Program-made: the position numbers and the translations under genes
Origin: Halobacteriales archaeon QH_10_67_22
GTDB lineage: Archaea > Halobacteriota > Halobacteria > Halobacteriales > Haloarculaceae
Direction of reading: 5' to 3'
Length of the DNA stretch: 50,567 bases
Assembly: GCA_003021305.1 (NCBI GenBank)
Contig: PXQN01000090.1
Location: 1-50,567, forward strand
Notes under the pieces: generated by a model
Database searches by the model: none
What the model was told of the DNA's origin: nothing
Seen by the model: only the letters and a program-made list of their open reading frames with translations
Shown: one piece after another, positions 23,154 through 31,706 of the stretch
Layout of the letters: the number at the start of each line of letters is the position of its first letter
How positions within the stretch are numbered: position 1 is the stretch's first letter

Positions 23154-23228
23154 ACCGGTCGAACGGCCGACAGCGAGAAAACGCCACGGGTCGGCACTGT
23201 GATACCGACGGCCCCCCAACGACCGTCG

Positions 23229-24164
23229 ATGGCCGTCACGCTGCCCGCCGACGTGCTCCGTCGGTACCGTCGGTTCACGCTCTACAACTCCCCGTACGCC
23301 GCCCACGACCACGGCCGTGCGGTCGACCTCTACCCCGGTGATGTGACCCATCCCGACCCGGTCAAGGGCGACCCGGTCGCGGCGCCGTCGCCGGTGGCCG
23401 GCGAGGTCATCGACACGCGGACGGTCGCCGGCCCGTCCCGCCCCTACGCCGCCGACGAGGACCACCTGGTCGTCGTCGACACCGCGGTCGGCGGCGGTTC
23501 GGCACTCGCGGCCGAGGAATCGCCAGTCGCCCGACTCATGCACGTCGACCCCGCCGTCGAGCCGGGCGACCGGGTCGCTGTCGGTGACTCGCTGGGGACG
23601 CTCGTCCGCGCGGGGTTTTTCGCCCCCTGGGTCGCGGACCACCTCCACCTGGGATTCCGGCCCCGCGACGCCGACCCGTACCGAGCCTCGGGGTCGCTCC
23701 CGCTCGCTCTCGGCCCCGACCTCGAACTCGCGCCCGTCCCGTGGGACGGTACGGGCACCGTCGTCGCGGCCGGCGACACCTACGCCGTCCTCGACCGACC
23801 CCGCCACCCCGACCCCGGCGGGGCGTTCGCCGGCCTCGCCGCGACGGTCGGGGGCCGTGTCATGGGCGTCCTCGACGGCGGCCTCGCCCACTACGACGGC
23901 GGCGGCCTGCTCGCCCCGAACGACGGCTCGACCGCCGACAGACCCGCCGAATTGCTCGGGGAACCCGTCGGGACCGCGAGCGGCCGCGACGTGACCTGGG
24001 GCGACGTCACCGTACTGGCCAACGATGACCCCGTCCGGGGCCTCGCGCTGGCCCCCGCGCGTGACCGCCTGGGCGTCAAACTCGTCGGCGAGAGCGTCGA
24101 CCTCCCCGTCGGGGTCGAGGTGACCGTCCGCGTGACGACGCATCCGAACGACCACGTCGTTTAA
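23229..24164 (+). CDS. M23/LytM-like fold protein
   Basis: 311 residues. HDHGRAVDLYPG (H-x3-D type) and DHLHLGF (HxH) match the zinc-site motifs of M23 LytM peptidases, spaced by a lysostaphin-like beta domain (SPVAGEVIDTRTVAG). There is no signal peptide, so a cytosolic role or a non-peptidase function is likely in an organism without murein. The second half is beta-rich and of unknown family. Start ATG 23229 is 76 bp from the divergent ligase gene. A TATA-like taaatacc at its 3' end may serve the next gene. Confidence 0.55.
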   Translation: MAVTLPADVLRRYRRFTLYNSPYAAHDHGRAVDLYPGDVTHPDPVKGDPVAAPSPVAGEVIDTRTVAGPSRPYAADEDHLVVVDTAVGGGSALAAEESPVARLMHVDPAVEPGDRVAVGDSLGTLVRAGFFAPWVADHLHLGFRPRDADPYRASGSLPLALGPDLELAPVPWDGTGTVVAAGDTYAVLDRPRHPDPGGAFAGLAATVGGRVMGVLDGGLAHYDGGGLLAPNDGSTADRPAELLGEPVGTASGRDVTWGDVTVLANDDPVRGLALAPARDRLGVKLVGESVDLPVGVEVTVRVTTHPNDHVV

Positions 24165-24191
24165 ATACCTGCTCCAGTATGACAGAACGAG

Positions 24192-25199
24192 ATGGAACGA
24201 CGACAGTTCCTTCAACGAGTGAGTGTGGCAAGTGTCGTGACGACGACTACCGCGGTCGCAGGCTGTAGCGGCGACGGTGGCGACGGCGGCGGGTCCACGA
24301 GCGGCGAGCGGGCCGGCTACGCGGACTACGTCGTCGCCGACTGGGTCGACGAGGGCGCGTCGGCGCTGTCAGTCGACCTGGACCTGATCAGGGAGTCCGA
24401 GGATACGCCGACCCCGACGCCGGCGGCCGAAACGGAGGACGCGCCCGATGACTTCCTGATCTCGTTCCCGGTGATCAGCCTCATCGGCGTCGCGTTCGCG
24501 CTCGGGGGCGGCTACCAACGGATCGGTCTCGGGTCGGTGATGGAAGCGGACGGTCCCGGCGAGGAGGCCCACCTCGTCCCCGGTGGTATCGCCGTCGAGG
24601 GGTCGTTCGACCCGTCGGCCATCGGCGACTCGGTCGAGGGCGCGGGGGGAACCGAAACGGGGACGTACGGCGACCACACGCTCTACGAGGCCGAAAACGG
24701 CACGGTCGTCGGGGTTTCCGAGAACCTGCTCGTGTCCGCCAGGGCCGACGAGGACGACGCGTCGCTCGGGACGCCCACGGAGCGCGTCGAGACGCTGGTC
24801 GACGCGGCCGGCGGCGACGTGGCTCGCTACGGCGACGACGAGGCGGACTACGGGACTCTGGTCAGTGCACTCCCGAGCGCGCAGCTGACGGCGAGCAACT
24901 ACACGCCGGAGGGCGGGCTACTCGATTCGGGGACGCCGTCCTCGGAGGACGGCGAGTCCTCCATGGGTGCCAGCCCGGAGGACCTCGACCTCGACGGCGA
25001 CGTCAAGGGGATCGCGACCAGCGCGGACATCGACGAGGACACGGGCGAGGGCACCGCCAGACTCGCGCTCCAGTACACCAGCGCGGACGAGGTGGACGAC
25101 GAATCCGCCATCGAAGACGCGGTCGCGCCCAACGGCCAGGACGTGAGTGTCTCCGTCGACGGCCCCGTCGCCGTCGTCGAGGGCACCTACTCCAACTGA
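24192..25199 (+). CDS. Tat-exported lipoprotein, unknown function
   Basis: 335 residues. N-terminal twin-arginine motif ERRQFLQR followed by a hydrophobic stretch and lipobox VAGCS, so probably a Tat lipoprotein. The mature part is acidic and beta-rich (TYGDHTLYEAENGTVVGVSENLLVSA split over several strands), with no recognised domain. The last part mentions repeated AVVEG/ALQY strands near the end. A TATA-like gtttaaatacc lies at 24159-24169, at the 3' end of the upstream gene, so it may have its own promoter. Confidence 0.7.
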   Translation: MERRQFLQRVSVASVVTTTTAVAGCSGDGGDGGGSTSGERAGYADYVVADWVDEGASALSVDLDLIRESEDTPTPTPAAETEDAPDDFLISFPVISLIGVAFALGGGYQRIGLGSVMEADGPGEEAHLVPGGIAVEGSFDPSAIGDSVEGAGGTETGTYGDHTLYEAENGTVVGVSENLLVSARADEDDASLGTPTERVETLVDAAGGDVARYGDDEADYGTLVSALPSAQLTASNYTPEGGLLDSGTPSSEDGESSMGASPEDLDLDGDVKGIATSADIDEDTGEGTARLALQYTSADEVDDESAIEDAVAPNGQDVSVSVDGPVAVVEGTYSN

Positions 25200-25341
25200 C
25201 GCGTCGTGGCCGTGCCGACCCAGCAGGTCGGCCGCCCGTCGTGCTCGCGGCGGTCTCGGCTCTCGGGGTCACTCACCGCGCTCGCGGTAGCTCCGGGTGC
25301 AAGCGTCGGCCGTCCCACCTGCGGTGGTCCGGTTGCCTGCG

Positions 25342-25830
25342 TCACCCGTACCGCTCTCGGTGGGCCCGTTTGGCCGCCCGGTAGGCGTCGTCCTCGCGCA
25401 CCCGGTCGAGATACTCCCTGTAGACGAGTGCGATCTCGCGTTTCTCCGGGTCGTACCACTCCTGGGGCTCGCGCTCGACGCGGGTACCGTCGGCGTCGGT
25501 CTCGTACTTCTGTCCGCCGGGGTACTTCGCGTAGCGCATCGCCCGCGTCCAGCCCATCTGGAGGTACTTGCGGGCCATGTCCATCCCGACGAACTCGTCG
25601 GCCCCGCGGTATTCGCGGTAGCGCTCGTAGATGGCCTCGGCCCCCGATTCGGCGGCCGCCAGGTCCGAAATGCCCCACTCGGGGAGCAGTTCGCTCTTGT
25701 ACGGTTCGATCTTGAACACGCCGCGTTCGTCCGGGGTGTGGTGGTATCGCTCGGGATGTTCGCGGAAGTCGAGGTCGTACTCGGGGCCGTCGTCGACTTC
25801 CGAGACGTCGCCGCGGACTGGGTCAGTCAC
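25342..25830 (-). CDS. DUF4385 family protein
   Basis: 162 residues with the DUF4385 pattern YDLDFREHPERYH, RGVFKIEPYKSELLPEW, MARKYLQMGWTRAMRYAKYP. GTG 25828-25830 is the only start that keeps the conserved N-terminus. The original ATG start appears instead in a partial duplicate of the 5' end at 25953-26026, so the gene may have lost its own promoter-proximal start in a local rearrangement. Function unknown. Confidence 0.75.
   Translation of the reverse strand: MTDPVRGDVSEVDDGPEYDLDFREHPERYHHTPDERGVFKIEPYKSELLPEWGISDLAAAESGAEAIYERYREYRGADEFVGMDMARKYLQMGWTRAMRYAKYPGGQKYETDADGTRVEREPQEWYDPEKREIALVYREYLDRVREDDAYRAAKRAHRERYG
25757..25830 (-). repeat. 5' segment of the DUF4385 gene, duplicated upstream
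   Basis: This 74-bp segment aligns to 25953-26026 at offset 196 with few differences. The present copy reads VTDPVRGDVSEVDDG with a GTG start. Confidence 0.8.
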
Positions 25831-25952
25831 TGGTCATCCCCGGCCGCGAACGGAGTGAGCGGCCGTTTTTTCGCCCACGTTTTTCCCGGAGCGGTGCCCG
25901 CAGGGCCCGGAGCGGCCCGAGGACGCCCGACGCGGAAAAAGGTGGTCGTGGG

Positions 25953-26026
25953 TGTTCGCGGAAGTCGAGGTCGTACTCGGGGCCGTCGTCGACTTCCGGG
26001 ACGTCGCCGTGGACTGGGTCGGTCAT
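25953..26026 (-). repeat. Orphan duplicate of the DUF4385 gene start
   Basis: Encodes MTDPVHGDVPEVDDGPEYDL and REH from ATG 26024-26026, then runs into unrelated sequence. The spacer 25831-25952 holds a GC hairpin-like stretch (gcggccgttttttcgcc). So a fragment including the ancestral start now lies upstream of the working frame. Confidence 0.75.
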
Positions 26027-26082
26027 CGGCGGGGGTTGGGCCCGGAGGATAGTCGGTCTGGTGGTATCGACGTTCAGACCTG

Positions 26083-27276
26083 TTAGCCGAGTGCAAGGAG
26101 GTGTTCGCTCTCCGGGCCGGTCTCGGCGACGACGTACAGCGTGCCGTCGTCGAGAACCGGTCCGGGACCGACCCGCCCCGCGAACCCTCGCTCGAAGCGA
26201 ACGCCGGGACTGTCCGTCAGTCGCCCGCCAGCACTCGTCGGGTCCAGCGCCCAGAGGCGGTCGCCACCGACGAACAGCGTGTCCCGCCCCACGGCCGGCG
26301 CAGTGGCGCCCCAGTCCCCGATGTCGTGAGTCCACTGGACGTCGCCGGATTCGGCGTCGACGGCGTGGAGGTCACCGCCGGTACCGGCACACACCAGCCC
26401 GCTAGCGACCGTGACCCCGTCGCTGGCCACGCCGGTGTCGACACTCCAGCGAGCAGTCCCCGGGGCCCCCCGCCGGCCCCTGTACGCGTACGTGGTGCCG
26501 TCTTCACAGTTGACGTAGACGTCGTGGACGTCGACAACCGGGGGCGTGGCGGTCGGTGCCGGGAGCCGCCATCGTGCGATACCGGCCCCATCGCGGGGGT
26601 CCAGGAGGACGAGTTCGCCAGCGGTCGTGGCGACCACAACAGTCTCGCCGTTGGTAGGCGGATGGGAGAGAACCGTCCCGAAGAGTTCCTCTGTCCAGCG
26701 GCGGGTCCCGGTTTCGGGGTCGAGTGCGTGGACGCTCTCACCGACACCGACGACGAGCGAGTCACCGGGGTACATCGACGGTCCCCGGGGTCTCGCGTCG
26801 ACCGGTTGGGTCCACAGGCGCGCTCCCGAGTCCGCGTCCAGCGCGACGACGGCCTCCGCCGCGGTGTCGCTGCCGTACACGACACCGTCCCGGACGACCG
26901 GGGCCGTTCTGATGCCGGACGCCCGCCACCGTTCGGTCCCATCCGCCGCGTCGAAGACCCGGAGCTCCTCGCCGGGCAGGTACACGCGCCCGTCGGCGAC
27001 GACCGGAGTCCCCTCGTTGTACTGGGATCGGGGGACCGCGACGCGCCAGCGTTCGGTGACGCCGTCGACGGGTGCCTGTCCGTCGTGTACTTCCCGTGTG
27101 TTGGCGGCGTTACCGCCGAAGCTCGACCAGTTTCTGTCCGCACCGGATACGTGGTTCTCCGGGTCGAGCGCCGGCGTCGTGGCCTCCGGCGGCTCGTCGG
27201 CGCTGCCGGTACAGCCCGCGACGGTGCCGAGCGCACCGGCCGCCACGGCCGACATGAACTGGCGTCTGGAGGGCAT
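26083..27276 (-). CDS. PQQ-type beta-propeller Tat lipoprotein
   Basis: 397 residues from ATG 27274-27276. The N-terminus has twin arginines (PSRRQFMSAV) and lipobox VAGCT. The mature protein has at least seven propeller blades of the PQQ/BamB-like repeat: VVADGRVYLPG, VVALDADSGARLW, VHALDPETGTRRW, LVLLDPRDG, LHAVDAESGDVQW and LWALDP. Such proteins are outside-facing, either dehydrogenase-like or assembly scaffolds; no catalytic set is visible. A truncated acetyltransferase lies just upstream. Confidence 0.8.
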   Translation of the reverse strand: MPSRRQFMSAVAAGALGTVAGCTGSADEPPEATTPALDPENHVSGADRNWSSFGGNAANTREVHDGQAPVDGVTERWRVAVPRSQYNEGTPVVADGRVYLPGEELRVFDAADGTERWRASGIRTAPVVRDGVVYGSDTAAEAVVALDADSGARLWTQPVDARPRGPSMYPGDSLVVGVGESVHALDPETGTRRWTEELFGTVLSHPPTNGETVVVATTAGELVLLDPRDGAGIARWRLPAPTATPPVVDVHDVYVNCEDGTTYAYRGRRGAPGTARWSVDTGVASDGVTVASGLVCAGTGGDLHAVDAESGDVQWTHDIGDWGATAPAVGRDTLFVGGDRLWALDPTSAGGRLTDSPGVRFERGFAGRVGPGPVLDDGTLYVVAETGPESEHLLALG

Positions 27277-27308
27277 CGTCCGAACATGACAGCGAGAATG
27301 GAACAGTT

Positions 27309-27479
27309 TTACGATGTCGAGGTAGGCGGCTTCGCCCGGCGGAGGTCCCTCGTGCCGGGGACGTCGTCGGGGTCGGTGCCGGCATCGCGGAGCGCCCCCC
27401 GGTGGAGCGCGACGACCGCCTCGGTGTCGGCGGGTCGAAACCGGCGGACAGTGACCGCTTCGGGTGCGTTCCCGACCAT
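27309..27479 (-). pseudogene. N-terminal remnant of a GNAT acetyltransferase
   Basis: From ATG 27477-27479 the frame reads TVRRFRPADTEAVVALHRGA then LRDAGTDPDDVPGTRDL, the beta1-alpha1 start of GNAT acetyltransferases. The next expected residues (GEAAYLD) are in another frame, and the rest of the domain with the acetyl-CoA loop is missing. Frame stop TAA at 27309-27311. Element B2 begins four bases upstream of the ATG (27483), so its promoter is also gone. Confidence 0.6.
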
Positions 27480-27482
27480 TCA

Positions 27483-27589
27483 TACGGTCGTGCGTAATTT
27501 TTTTTATTCCCACGAAACAGAAGACTCTCTCCGTGGTCCGAAACGCCGATCCTCACCGACACTGCCGAAATTGGTTACGCACGACCGTA
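27483..27589. mobile_element. 107-bp inverted-repeat element B, copy 2 (inverted)
   Basis: Reverse-complement copy of 20685-20791. Flanking TCA on both sides (27480-27482 and 27590-27592); the right one is the stop codon of the isochorismatase-family gene on the minus strand. It contains an A/T run (taattttttttatt) absent from copy 1. Confidence 0.85.
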
Positions 27590-28162
27590 TCAGACGAATG
27601 CGATCTCTTCGAGGGGTGTTACTTCGCCGAAAAGGAAGTCGGCGTGGTCCAGCGCGTACTCGCGGTGGTCGTCCTCGATACAACCGACGGCGTCCTCGAC
27701 GAGGACGGGGCGGTAGTCCCGGAGGCCCGCGCTGGAGGCGGTGTGTAACACACAGACGTTCGCGAGCGTCCCACAGACCACCAGGTCGTCGATGCCGTGG
27801 GCTTCGAGGTGTCCCTCCAGTTGGGTCCGGTAGAAGGCGTCGTAGGTGTGTTTGACGACGACCATGTCCTCCTCGTGGGGGTCGAGCTCGTCGACGATCT
27901 CGGCTTCCCAGGAGCCTTCGAGGACGTGTTCGCCCCAGCGGTCGAACTCGTCGTAGTAGTGGGCGTCCTCGAACTGTTCGGGCGGGTGGACGTCGCGGGT
28001 CCAGACCACCTCGACGCCGGCCTCGCGGGCCCGGTCGACGACGTCGCCGACGGGTTCGATGGCCCCCTCGCTGCCGGGGGCGTAGAGGCTCCCGTCGGGG
28101 TGACAGAAGCCGTTTTGCATGTCGACCACCACCACTGCGGTCGCGTCGCTGTCGACTTTCAT
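27590..28162 (-). CDS. Isochorismatase-family hydrolase (nicotinamidase-like)
   Basis: 190 residues with the complete catalytic triad of the cysteine-hydrolase family: Asp14 (VVVVDMQNGF), Lys near 104 (VVVKHTYDAF) and Cys near 138 (TLANVCVLHTA). The metal-type positions WTRDVHPPEQF are those of nicotinamidases, so deamidation of nicotinamide for NAD salvage is likely, though other isochorismatase-like activities are possible. The stop TGA is one border of element B2. Confidence 0.8.
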   Translation of the reverse strand: MKVDSDATAVVVVDMQNGFCHPDGSLYAPGSEGAIEPVGDVVDRAREAGVEVVWTRDVHPPEQFEDAHYYDEFDRWGEHVLEGSWEAEIVDELDPHEEDMVVVKHTYDAFYRTQLEGHLEAHGIDDLVVCGTLANVCVLHTASSAGLRDYRPVLVEDAVGCIEDDHREYALDHADFLFGEVTPLEEIAFV

Positions 28163-28218
28163 ACCTGTGATTCGGGCCCTGGCAGTGAAGAACCTTACCC
28201 GGACCCGCGGGGGGAACG

Positions 28219-28227
28219 TTTTTATCG
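28219..28227 (+). promoter_or_regulatory. TATA box for the gene at 28252
   Basis: TTTTTATCG lies centred about 28 nt before ATG 28252, implying a leaderless mRNA. Confidence 0.45.
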
Positions 28228-28251
28228 CGGGATGGGCATATCCCGGATACG

Positions 28252-28557
28252 ATGTCGCCCTGGGAGTGTGCCATCGACGGCGACGAGACGCAGTTCGACC
28301 GGGTCGAGGACCTCATCGTCCACCAGTCGACCCAGCACGACCGCATCGAGTGTCGGGTGTGCGAGACGGTCCTCCCCGATGGCTACTTCGCTATCCGTCA
28401 CGCCTTCGACGAACACACCCGCGCCGAGTACGTCCGCGCATACGACGCCACCGCCCAGGAGGTCCGCCGCCGCGAGAAAGTCAAGGAGGCCATCGAGGAC
28501 GAGGCCGACATCCGCGAGGTTATCGACCGCCTCGAAGGTAACGACGAAACGACCTGA
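28252..28557 (+). CDS. Small putative zinc-binding haloarchaeal protein
   Basis: 101 residues. Cys and His residues are spaced as in C2H2-like knuckles: CAID, HQSTQHDRIECRVCETVLPD, RHAFDEH. The second half is a charged coil (EVRRREKVKEAIEDEADIRE). I recall similar small haloarchaeal DUF proteins (DUF7565 type) but no function. The gene is divergent from the isochorismatase-family gene. Confidence 0.65.
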   Translation: MSPWECAIDGDETQFDRVEDLIVHQSTQHDRIECRVCETVLPDGYFAIRHAFDEHTRAEYVRAYDATAQEVRRREKVKEAIEDEADIREVIDRLEGNDETT

Positions 28558-28575
28558 GCAACCGCTCGACGCTCG

Positions 28576-28644
28576 CTACTCCTCGTCTTCGAACCCGAAC
28601 AGGAGTCGACCCTGGTCTGTCAACCCGCTGTCAAACGTTGTCAT
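28576..28644 (-). CDS. Possible 22-residue acidic microprotein
   Basis: ATG 28642-28644 to TAG 28576-28578 encodes MTTFDSGLTDQGRLLFGFED plus EE. A TATA box on the same strand (ggatttatct, 28671-28680) is placed about 30 nt upstream, as expected for a leaderless transcript, which is the main support. Composition is haloarchaeal (acidic). No family known; the region may instead be a regulatory leader. Confidence 0.3.
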   Translation of the reverse strand: MTTFDSGLTDQGRLLFGFEDEE

Positions 28645-28748
28645 AGAGTGTCACACATAGGCGGTACGCGAGATAAATCCACGCCCCCGAAACGGAGCGG
28701 GTCGCCCCGCCCGGTACTTTTTTGTATTACCCTGGGTTATTACGCGGT

Positions 28749-29303
28749 ATGGATTTGCCGACACCGGCGGACTTGCGGGAGCGCCGGACCGAGCTGGGGT
28801 TGACCCAGAGCGACCTCGCAGAGCGGGCCGACGTCTCTCAGCCGCTGATCGCGCGCATCGAGGGCGGCGACGTCGACCCGCGGTTGTCGACGCTGCGCCG
28901 TATCGTCAACGCGCTGGAGGAGGCCGAAGGTGGGATCTTGCGTGCCGAGGACCTGATGAACGAGCCGATTGTCAGCGTCAGGCCGGACGACTCGGTCCAC
29001 GAGACGACGGAACTGATGGACACGCAGGGGTACTCCCAGGTGCCGGTCGTCCGCGACGGCACGCCGGTCGGGTTGATCGGCAACTCCGACGTGCGCCACC
29101 GCTCCGAGGCCGGCGACGTCGACAACGTCGGCCAGCTGCCGGTCGAGGAGGTCAAACGCGACGCCGTCGCGGTGGTCGAACCCGACGCCGCCATCGACGA
29201 GATCAACGACTACCTCAACCACAACGACGCCGTGCTCGTCGTCGACCGCGGCGAAACCGTCGGCATCATCACCGAGGCCGATATCGCCGCTCACATCAGT
29301 TGA
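28749..29303 (+). CDS. XRE-type HTH regulator with two CBS domains
   Basis: 184 residues. N-terminal HTH (residues 6-60: LRERRTELGLTQSDLAERAD, VSQPLIARIEGG) then two CBS domains (about 70-122, LMNEPIVSVRPDDSVHE; about 130-183, DAVAVVEPDAAIDEIND and VGIITEADIAAH). CBS pairs bind adenine nucleotides, so this is a ligand-responsive DNA-binding protein common in archaea. Start ATG 28749 lies about 25 nt after a TATA-like stretch (tttttgtatt). Its TGA stop (29301-29303) directly precedes element C1. Confidence 0.8.
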   Translation: MDLPTPADLRERRTELGLTQSDLAERADVSQPLIARIEGGDVDPRLSTLRRIVNALEEAEGGILRAEDLMNEPIVSVRPDDSVHETTELMDTQGYSQVPVVRDGTPVGLIGNSDVRHRSEAGDVDNVGQLPVEEVKRDAVAVVEPDAAIDEINDYLNHNDAVLVVDRGETVGIITEADIAAHIS

Positions 29304-29403
29304 TACTGTCGGACACAAGTACGTGAACACGCTCGTCGGTGGTTCACCATCGAGACGTCTCGGAGACCGCCAAACGAGGTATCGAGTGTCGACTCGCTTG
29401 TGT
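29304..29403. mobile_element. Inverted-repeat element C, copy 1 (right end lost)
   Basis: Starts TACTGTCGGACACAAGTACG directly after the TGA stop of the CBS gene. It matches the complete copy at 46552-46660 over 100 bp with only a few differences, then homology ends at 29403, losing the terminal TCGACAGTA. On the minus strand it provides the last 17 codons and stop of the DUF502 gene. Confidence 0.8.
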
Positions 29404-30057
29404 GGCCGGGTCGCCCCCGTCGTCGGCGGTGCCGGTCACCTCGTCGATGTTGACCGGCATCGGCTTGTCGTTGGCTTCGCCGAACCCGGCGCTCAGGACC
29501 CGCGTCAGCGCGTCCTCGACGGATTCGTCGATCTCCTGGTAGGCGTCGGGGTCGACCTCGACGACGAACCCGGTGGTGATGTTCGGTGCGGTCGGCAAGA
29601 AGAGTACGTCCCGGCCGTCCTCGGTCGATTTCCCCGTCTTGAACGCGGTCATCCGCATCCCCTGCCAGGTCTCGATCTTCACTGGTGCCTGGAGGTCGTC
29701 GGCGCCCGAGACCGCCGTTTCGACGGCCATCTTCGAGGCGTTGTAGACGACGCGTAACCCGGGCAACTGGTTCATCGCGCCGTCGATAGCGTCCTCGAGA
29801 AGCGTCCCGAACGCGGTCCGCATCAGATATCCCACCGAGAACACGAGCAACACGAAGATCGTCAGTGTCAGGGCGACCCGGAGCGGTCCCTCGACCGGGA
29901 CCTCCTCACCCAGTACAATCAGCGGAGCGACGTTGATAGGCAACGGCACACCCGCGAGCCGCGAGTACAGCCAGAAGATGATGTACGCGGTCACCAGTAG
30001 CGGAAACAGAATTATCAGTCCACTCGCGAAGTCCCGCTTCCAGGTCGCCGAAGCCAT
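29344..30057 (-). CDS. DUF502 family membrane protein with element-derived tail
   Basis: 237 residues. Two spans near the N-terminus (FASGLIILFPLLVTAYIIFW; ALTLTIFVLLVFSVGYLM) and a conserved soluble domain with AIDGAMNQLPGLRVVYNASK and TAPNITTGFVVEVDP, typical of DUF502. The last residues TQASRHSIPRLAVSETSRW and the stop are encoded by element C1, so the original C-terminus was replaced by insertion. Functional effect is likely small because the tail follows the conserved domain. Confidence 0.8.
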   Translation of the reverse strand: MASATWKRDFASGLIILFPLLVTAYIIFWLYSRLAGVPLPINVAPLIVLGEEVPVEGPLRVALTLTIFVLLVFSVGYLMRTAFGTLLEDAIDGAMNQLPGLRVVYNASKMAVETAVSGADDLQAPVKIETWQGMRMTAFKTGKSTEDGRDVLFLPTAPNITTGFVVEVDPDAYQEIDESVEDALTRVLSAGFGEANDKPMPVNIDEVTGTADDGGDPATQASRHSIPRLAVSETSRW

Positions 30058-30207
30058 CTACCGGTACTTGTCACTGGCCGGGTAAAGAGCGTGTTCCTTC
30101 GGGAACGGCGGGACGGCTCCCGACGCACCTGCTTTCGACCAGCGCTGTGAGGGCCAAACGTACAGTATCAACAGCGAACGGTGCCGATACCCGGTCTAGG
30201 GGGATAT

Positions 30208-31038
30208 TCAATTGACGATCGCCCGGATGGCGAACCTGGCGTTCTCCTTGCGTTCGAGCACTCGGCGGTAGAAGTAGGCGAACCACTTGTCGCCGTAGGG
30301 GGCGTACTGCCAGACCTCGTGGTCTGTCGCGAGTCGTTCCTGGCTGTCCTCGCGAACGCCCATCAGCATCTGGATCTCGTATGGCGTGCCGTATTCCGCG
30401 TGCAGGTCCCGTGCGTGGGCTATCATCGCCGGGTCGTGACTCCCGACTGCGATTCCGTCGTCGAACTCGACGAACATCCGTTCGAGCAGGTCCCGGTAGG
30501 CCTCGTCGACGCGCTCGCGGTCCTCGTAGGCGAGGTCGGCGGGCGGGTCGTAGGCGCCCTTGACCAGGCGGACCTTGCCCGGCAGGTCGGCCAGCCTGTC
30601 GACGTCCGCGGCCGTGCGTTTGAGGTTGGCCTGCACACAGACCCCGACGTCGCCGTGTTCGCGGGCGTGGTGTTCGAACGCGTCCAGCGTCGCGTCGGTC
30701 GTCGTGTGGTCTTCCATGTCTATCCAGACGAACCGGCCGTGCTCGTCGGCCGCCTCGACCACCCGCGCGAGGTTCTCCCGGAAGACGTCCTCGCTCACGT
30801 CCAGGCCCAGTTGCGAGGGTTTGACCGACAGACACGCCTGCAGGTCCGTCCCCGCCATGTCCGCGAGGAGTCGACAGTACGTCTCGGCGTCGGCGTCGGC
30901 CGGGTCGCGCTCGTGGTAGTGTTCGCCCAGCAGGTTGAGGATGACGCCGATGCCGCGCTCGTTGGTCTCGCGCGTGTGTTCGAGCGCCTCCGGCACCGTC
31001 TCCCCGGCGACGAACCGGCCCGCGATCGGCGGTATCAC
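30208..31038 (-). CDS. Proline dehydrogenase
   Basis: 276 residues from GTG 31036-31038. A FAD-dependent TIM barrel: SVKPSQLGL, FVWIDMEDHTTTD, VRLVKGAYDPP, YEIQMLMGV and the C-terminal YFYRRVLERKEN, the substrate-arginine motif of the PutA/ProDH family. It oxidises proline to pyrroline-5-carboxylate. The GTG is chosen because a TATA box (31063-31072) lies about 25 nt before it; the in-frame ATG at 31086 lies upstream of that box and cannot be in the mRNA. No P5C dehydrogenase gene is in the window. Confidence 0.82.
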   Translation of the reverse strand: MIPPIAGRFVAGETVPEALEHTRETNERGIGVILNLLGEHYHERDPADADAETYCRLLADMAGTDLQACLSVKPSQLGLDVSEDVFRENLARVVEAADEHGRFVWIDMEDHTTTDATLDAFEHHAREHGDVGVCVQANLKRTAADVDRLADLPGKVRLVKGAYDPPADLAYEDRERVDEAYRDLLERMFVEFDDGIAVGSHDPAMIAHARDLHAEYGTPYEIQMLMGVREDSQERLATDHEVWQYAPYGDKWFAYFYRRVLERKENARFAIRAIVN

Positions 31039-31062
31039 GTGTGCAAATGTTGCCGCCAGAAC

Positions 31063-31072
31063 TATAGATATA
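31063..31072 (-). promoter_or_regulatory. TATA box for proline dehydrogenase
   Basis: TATATCTATA on the minus strand ends about 24 nt before the GTG start. It supports a leaderless mRNA and settles the start choice. Confidence 0.6.
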
Positions 31073-31160
31073 CCGGCGACGGGCACCGGTCGCGAGCGTC
31101 CACGAGAGGTGGCGAGGACAGATCCCCGGCGTTAAGAGCCACGGGCCGGTCCGGGCGGGT

Positions 31161-31706
31161 ATGGGAGTCGTCTCGGTAGTGGTCACGGCGCTGTGGGCGA
31201 TGTTGCCGGCGTACGTCCCGAACAACGCGGCGGTACTGGCCGGCGGCGGGCGCCCCATCGACGGCGGTCGCACCTGGGGCGACCGCCGGGTGCTGGGCGA
31301 CGGCAAGACCTGGCGGGGCACGGCCGTCGGGACCCTCGCGGGCGTGGCAGTCGCGCTCGCGCTCGACGCCGTGAGCGAGTCGACGTCGACCCTGCTGGAC
31401 GTCGCGGTGCCGGCGTTCTCGCTGCCGGCCGCGTTCGGCCTCGCGCTGGGCGCGATGTGTGGCGACATCGGCGCCTCCTTCCTGAAGCGGCGCAGCGGCC
31501 GCGAGCGCGGCGCGCCGTTCCCGGTGCTCGACCAGCTCGACTTCGTCGTCGGAGCGGTCGCCCTGGCGACGCTTTTGGATTTCGAGTGGGTCCGTTCGAC
31601 GTTCGGTCCGGCCGAACTCGGGGTCCTCCTGGTGGCGACGCCGCTGTTGCACGTGCTCACCAACGGGGTCGCCTACCTGGTCGGCGTCAAGGACGAACCC
31701 TGGTGA
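31161..31706 (+). CDS. carS: CDP-archaeol synthase
   Basis: 181 residues, about five membrane helices. The family markers are [25 protein letters not shown] and [16 protein letters not shown] with [12 protein letters not shown]. CarS activates digeranylgeranylglyceryl phosphate with CTP, the step before polar head-group attachment in archaeal membrane lipids. Length is normal. It is divergent from proline dehydrogenase and about 100 bp before hemC. Confidence 0.88.
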   Translation: MGVVSVVVTALWAMLPAYVPNNAAVLAGGGRPIDGGRTWGDRRVLGDGKTWRGTAVGTLAGVAVALALDAVSESTSTLLDVAVPAFSLPAAFGLALGAMCGDIGASFLKRRSGRERGAPFPVLDQLDFVVGAVALATLLDFEWVRSTFGPAELGVLLVATPLLHVLTNGVAYLVGVKDEPW

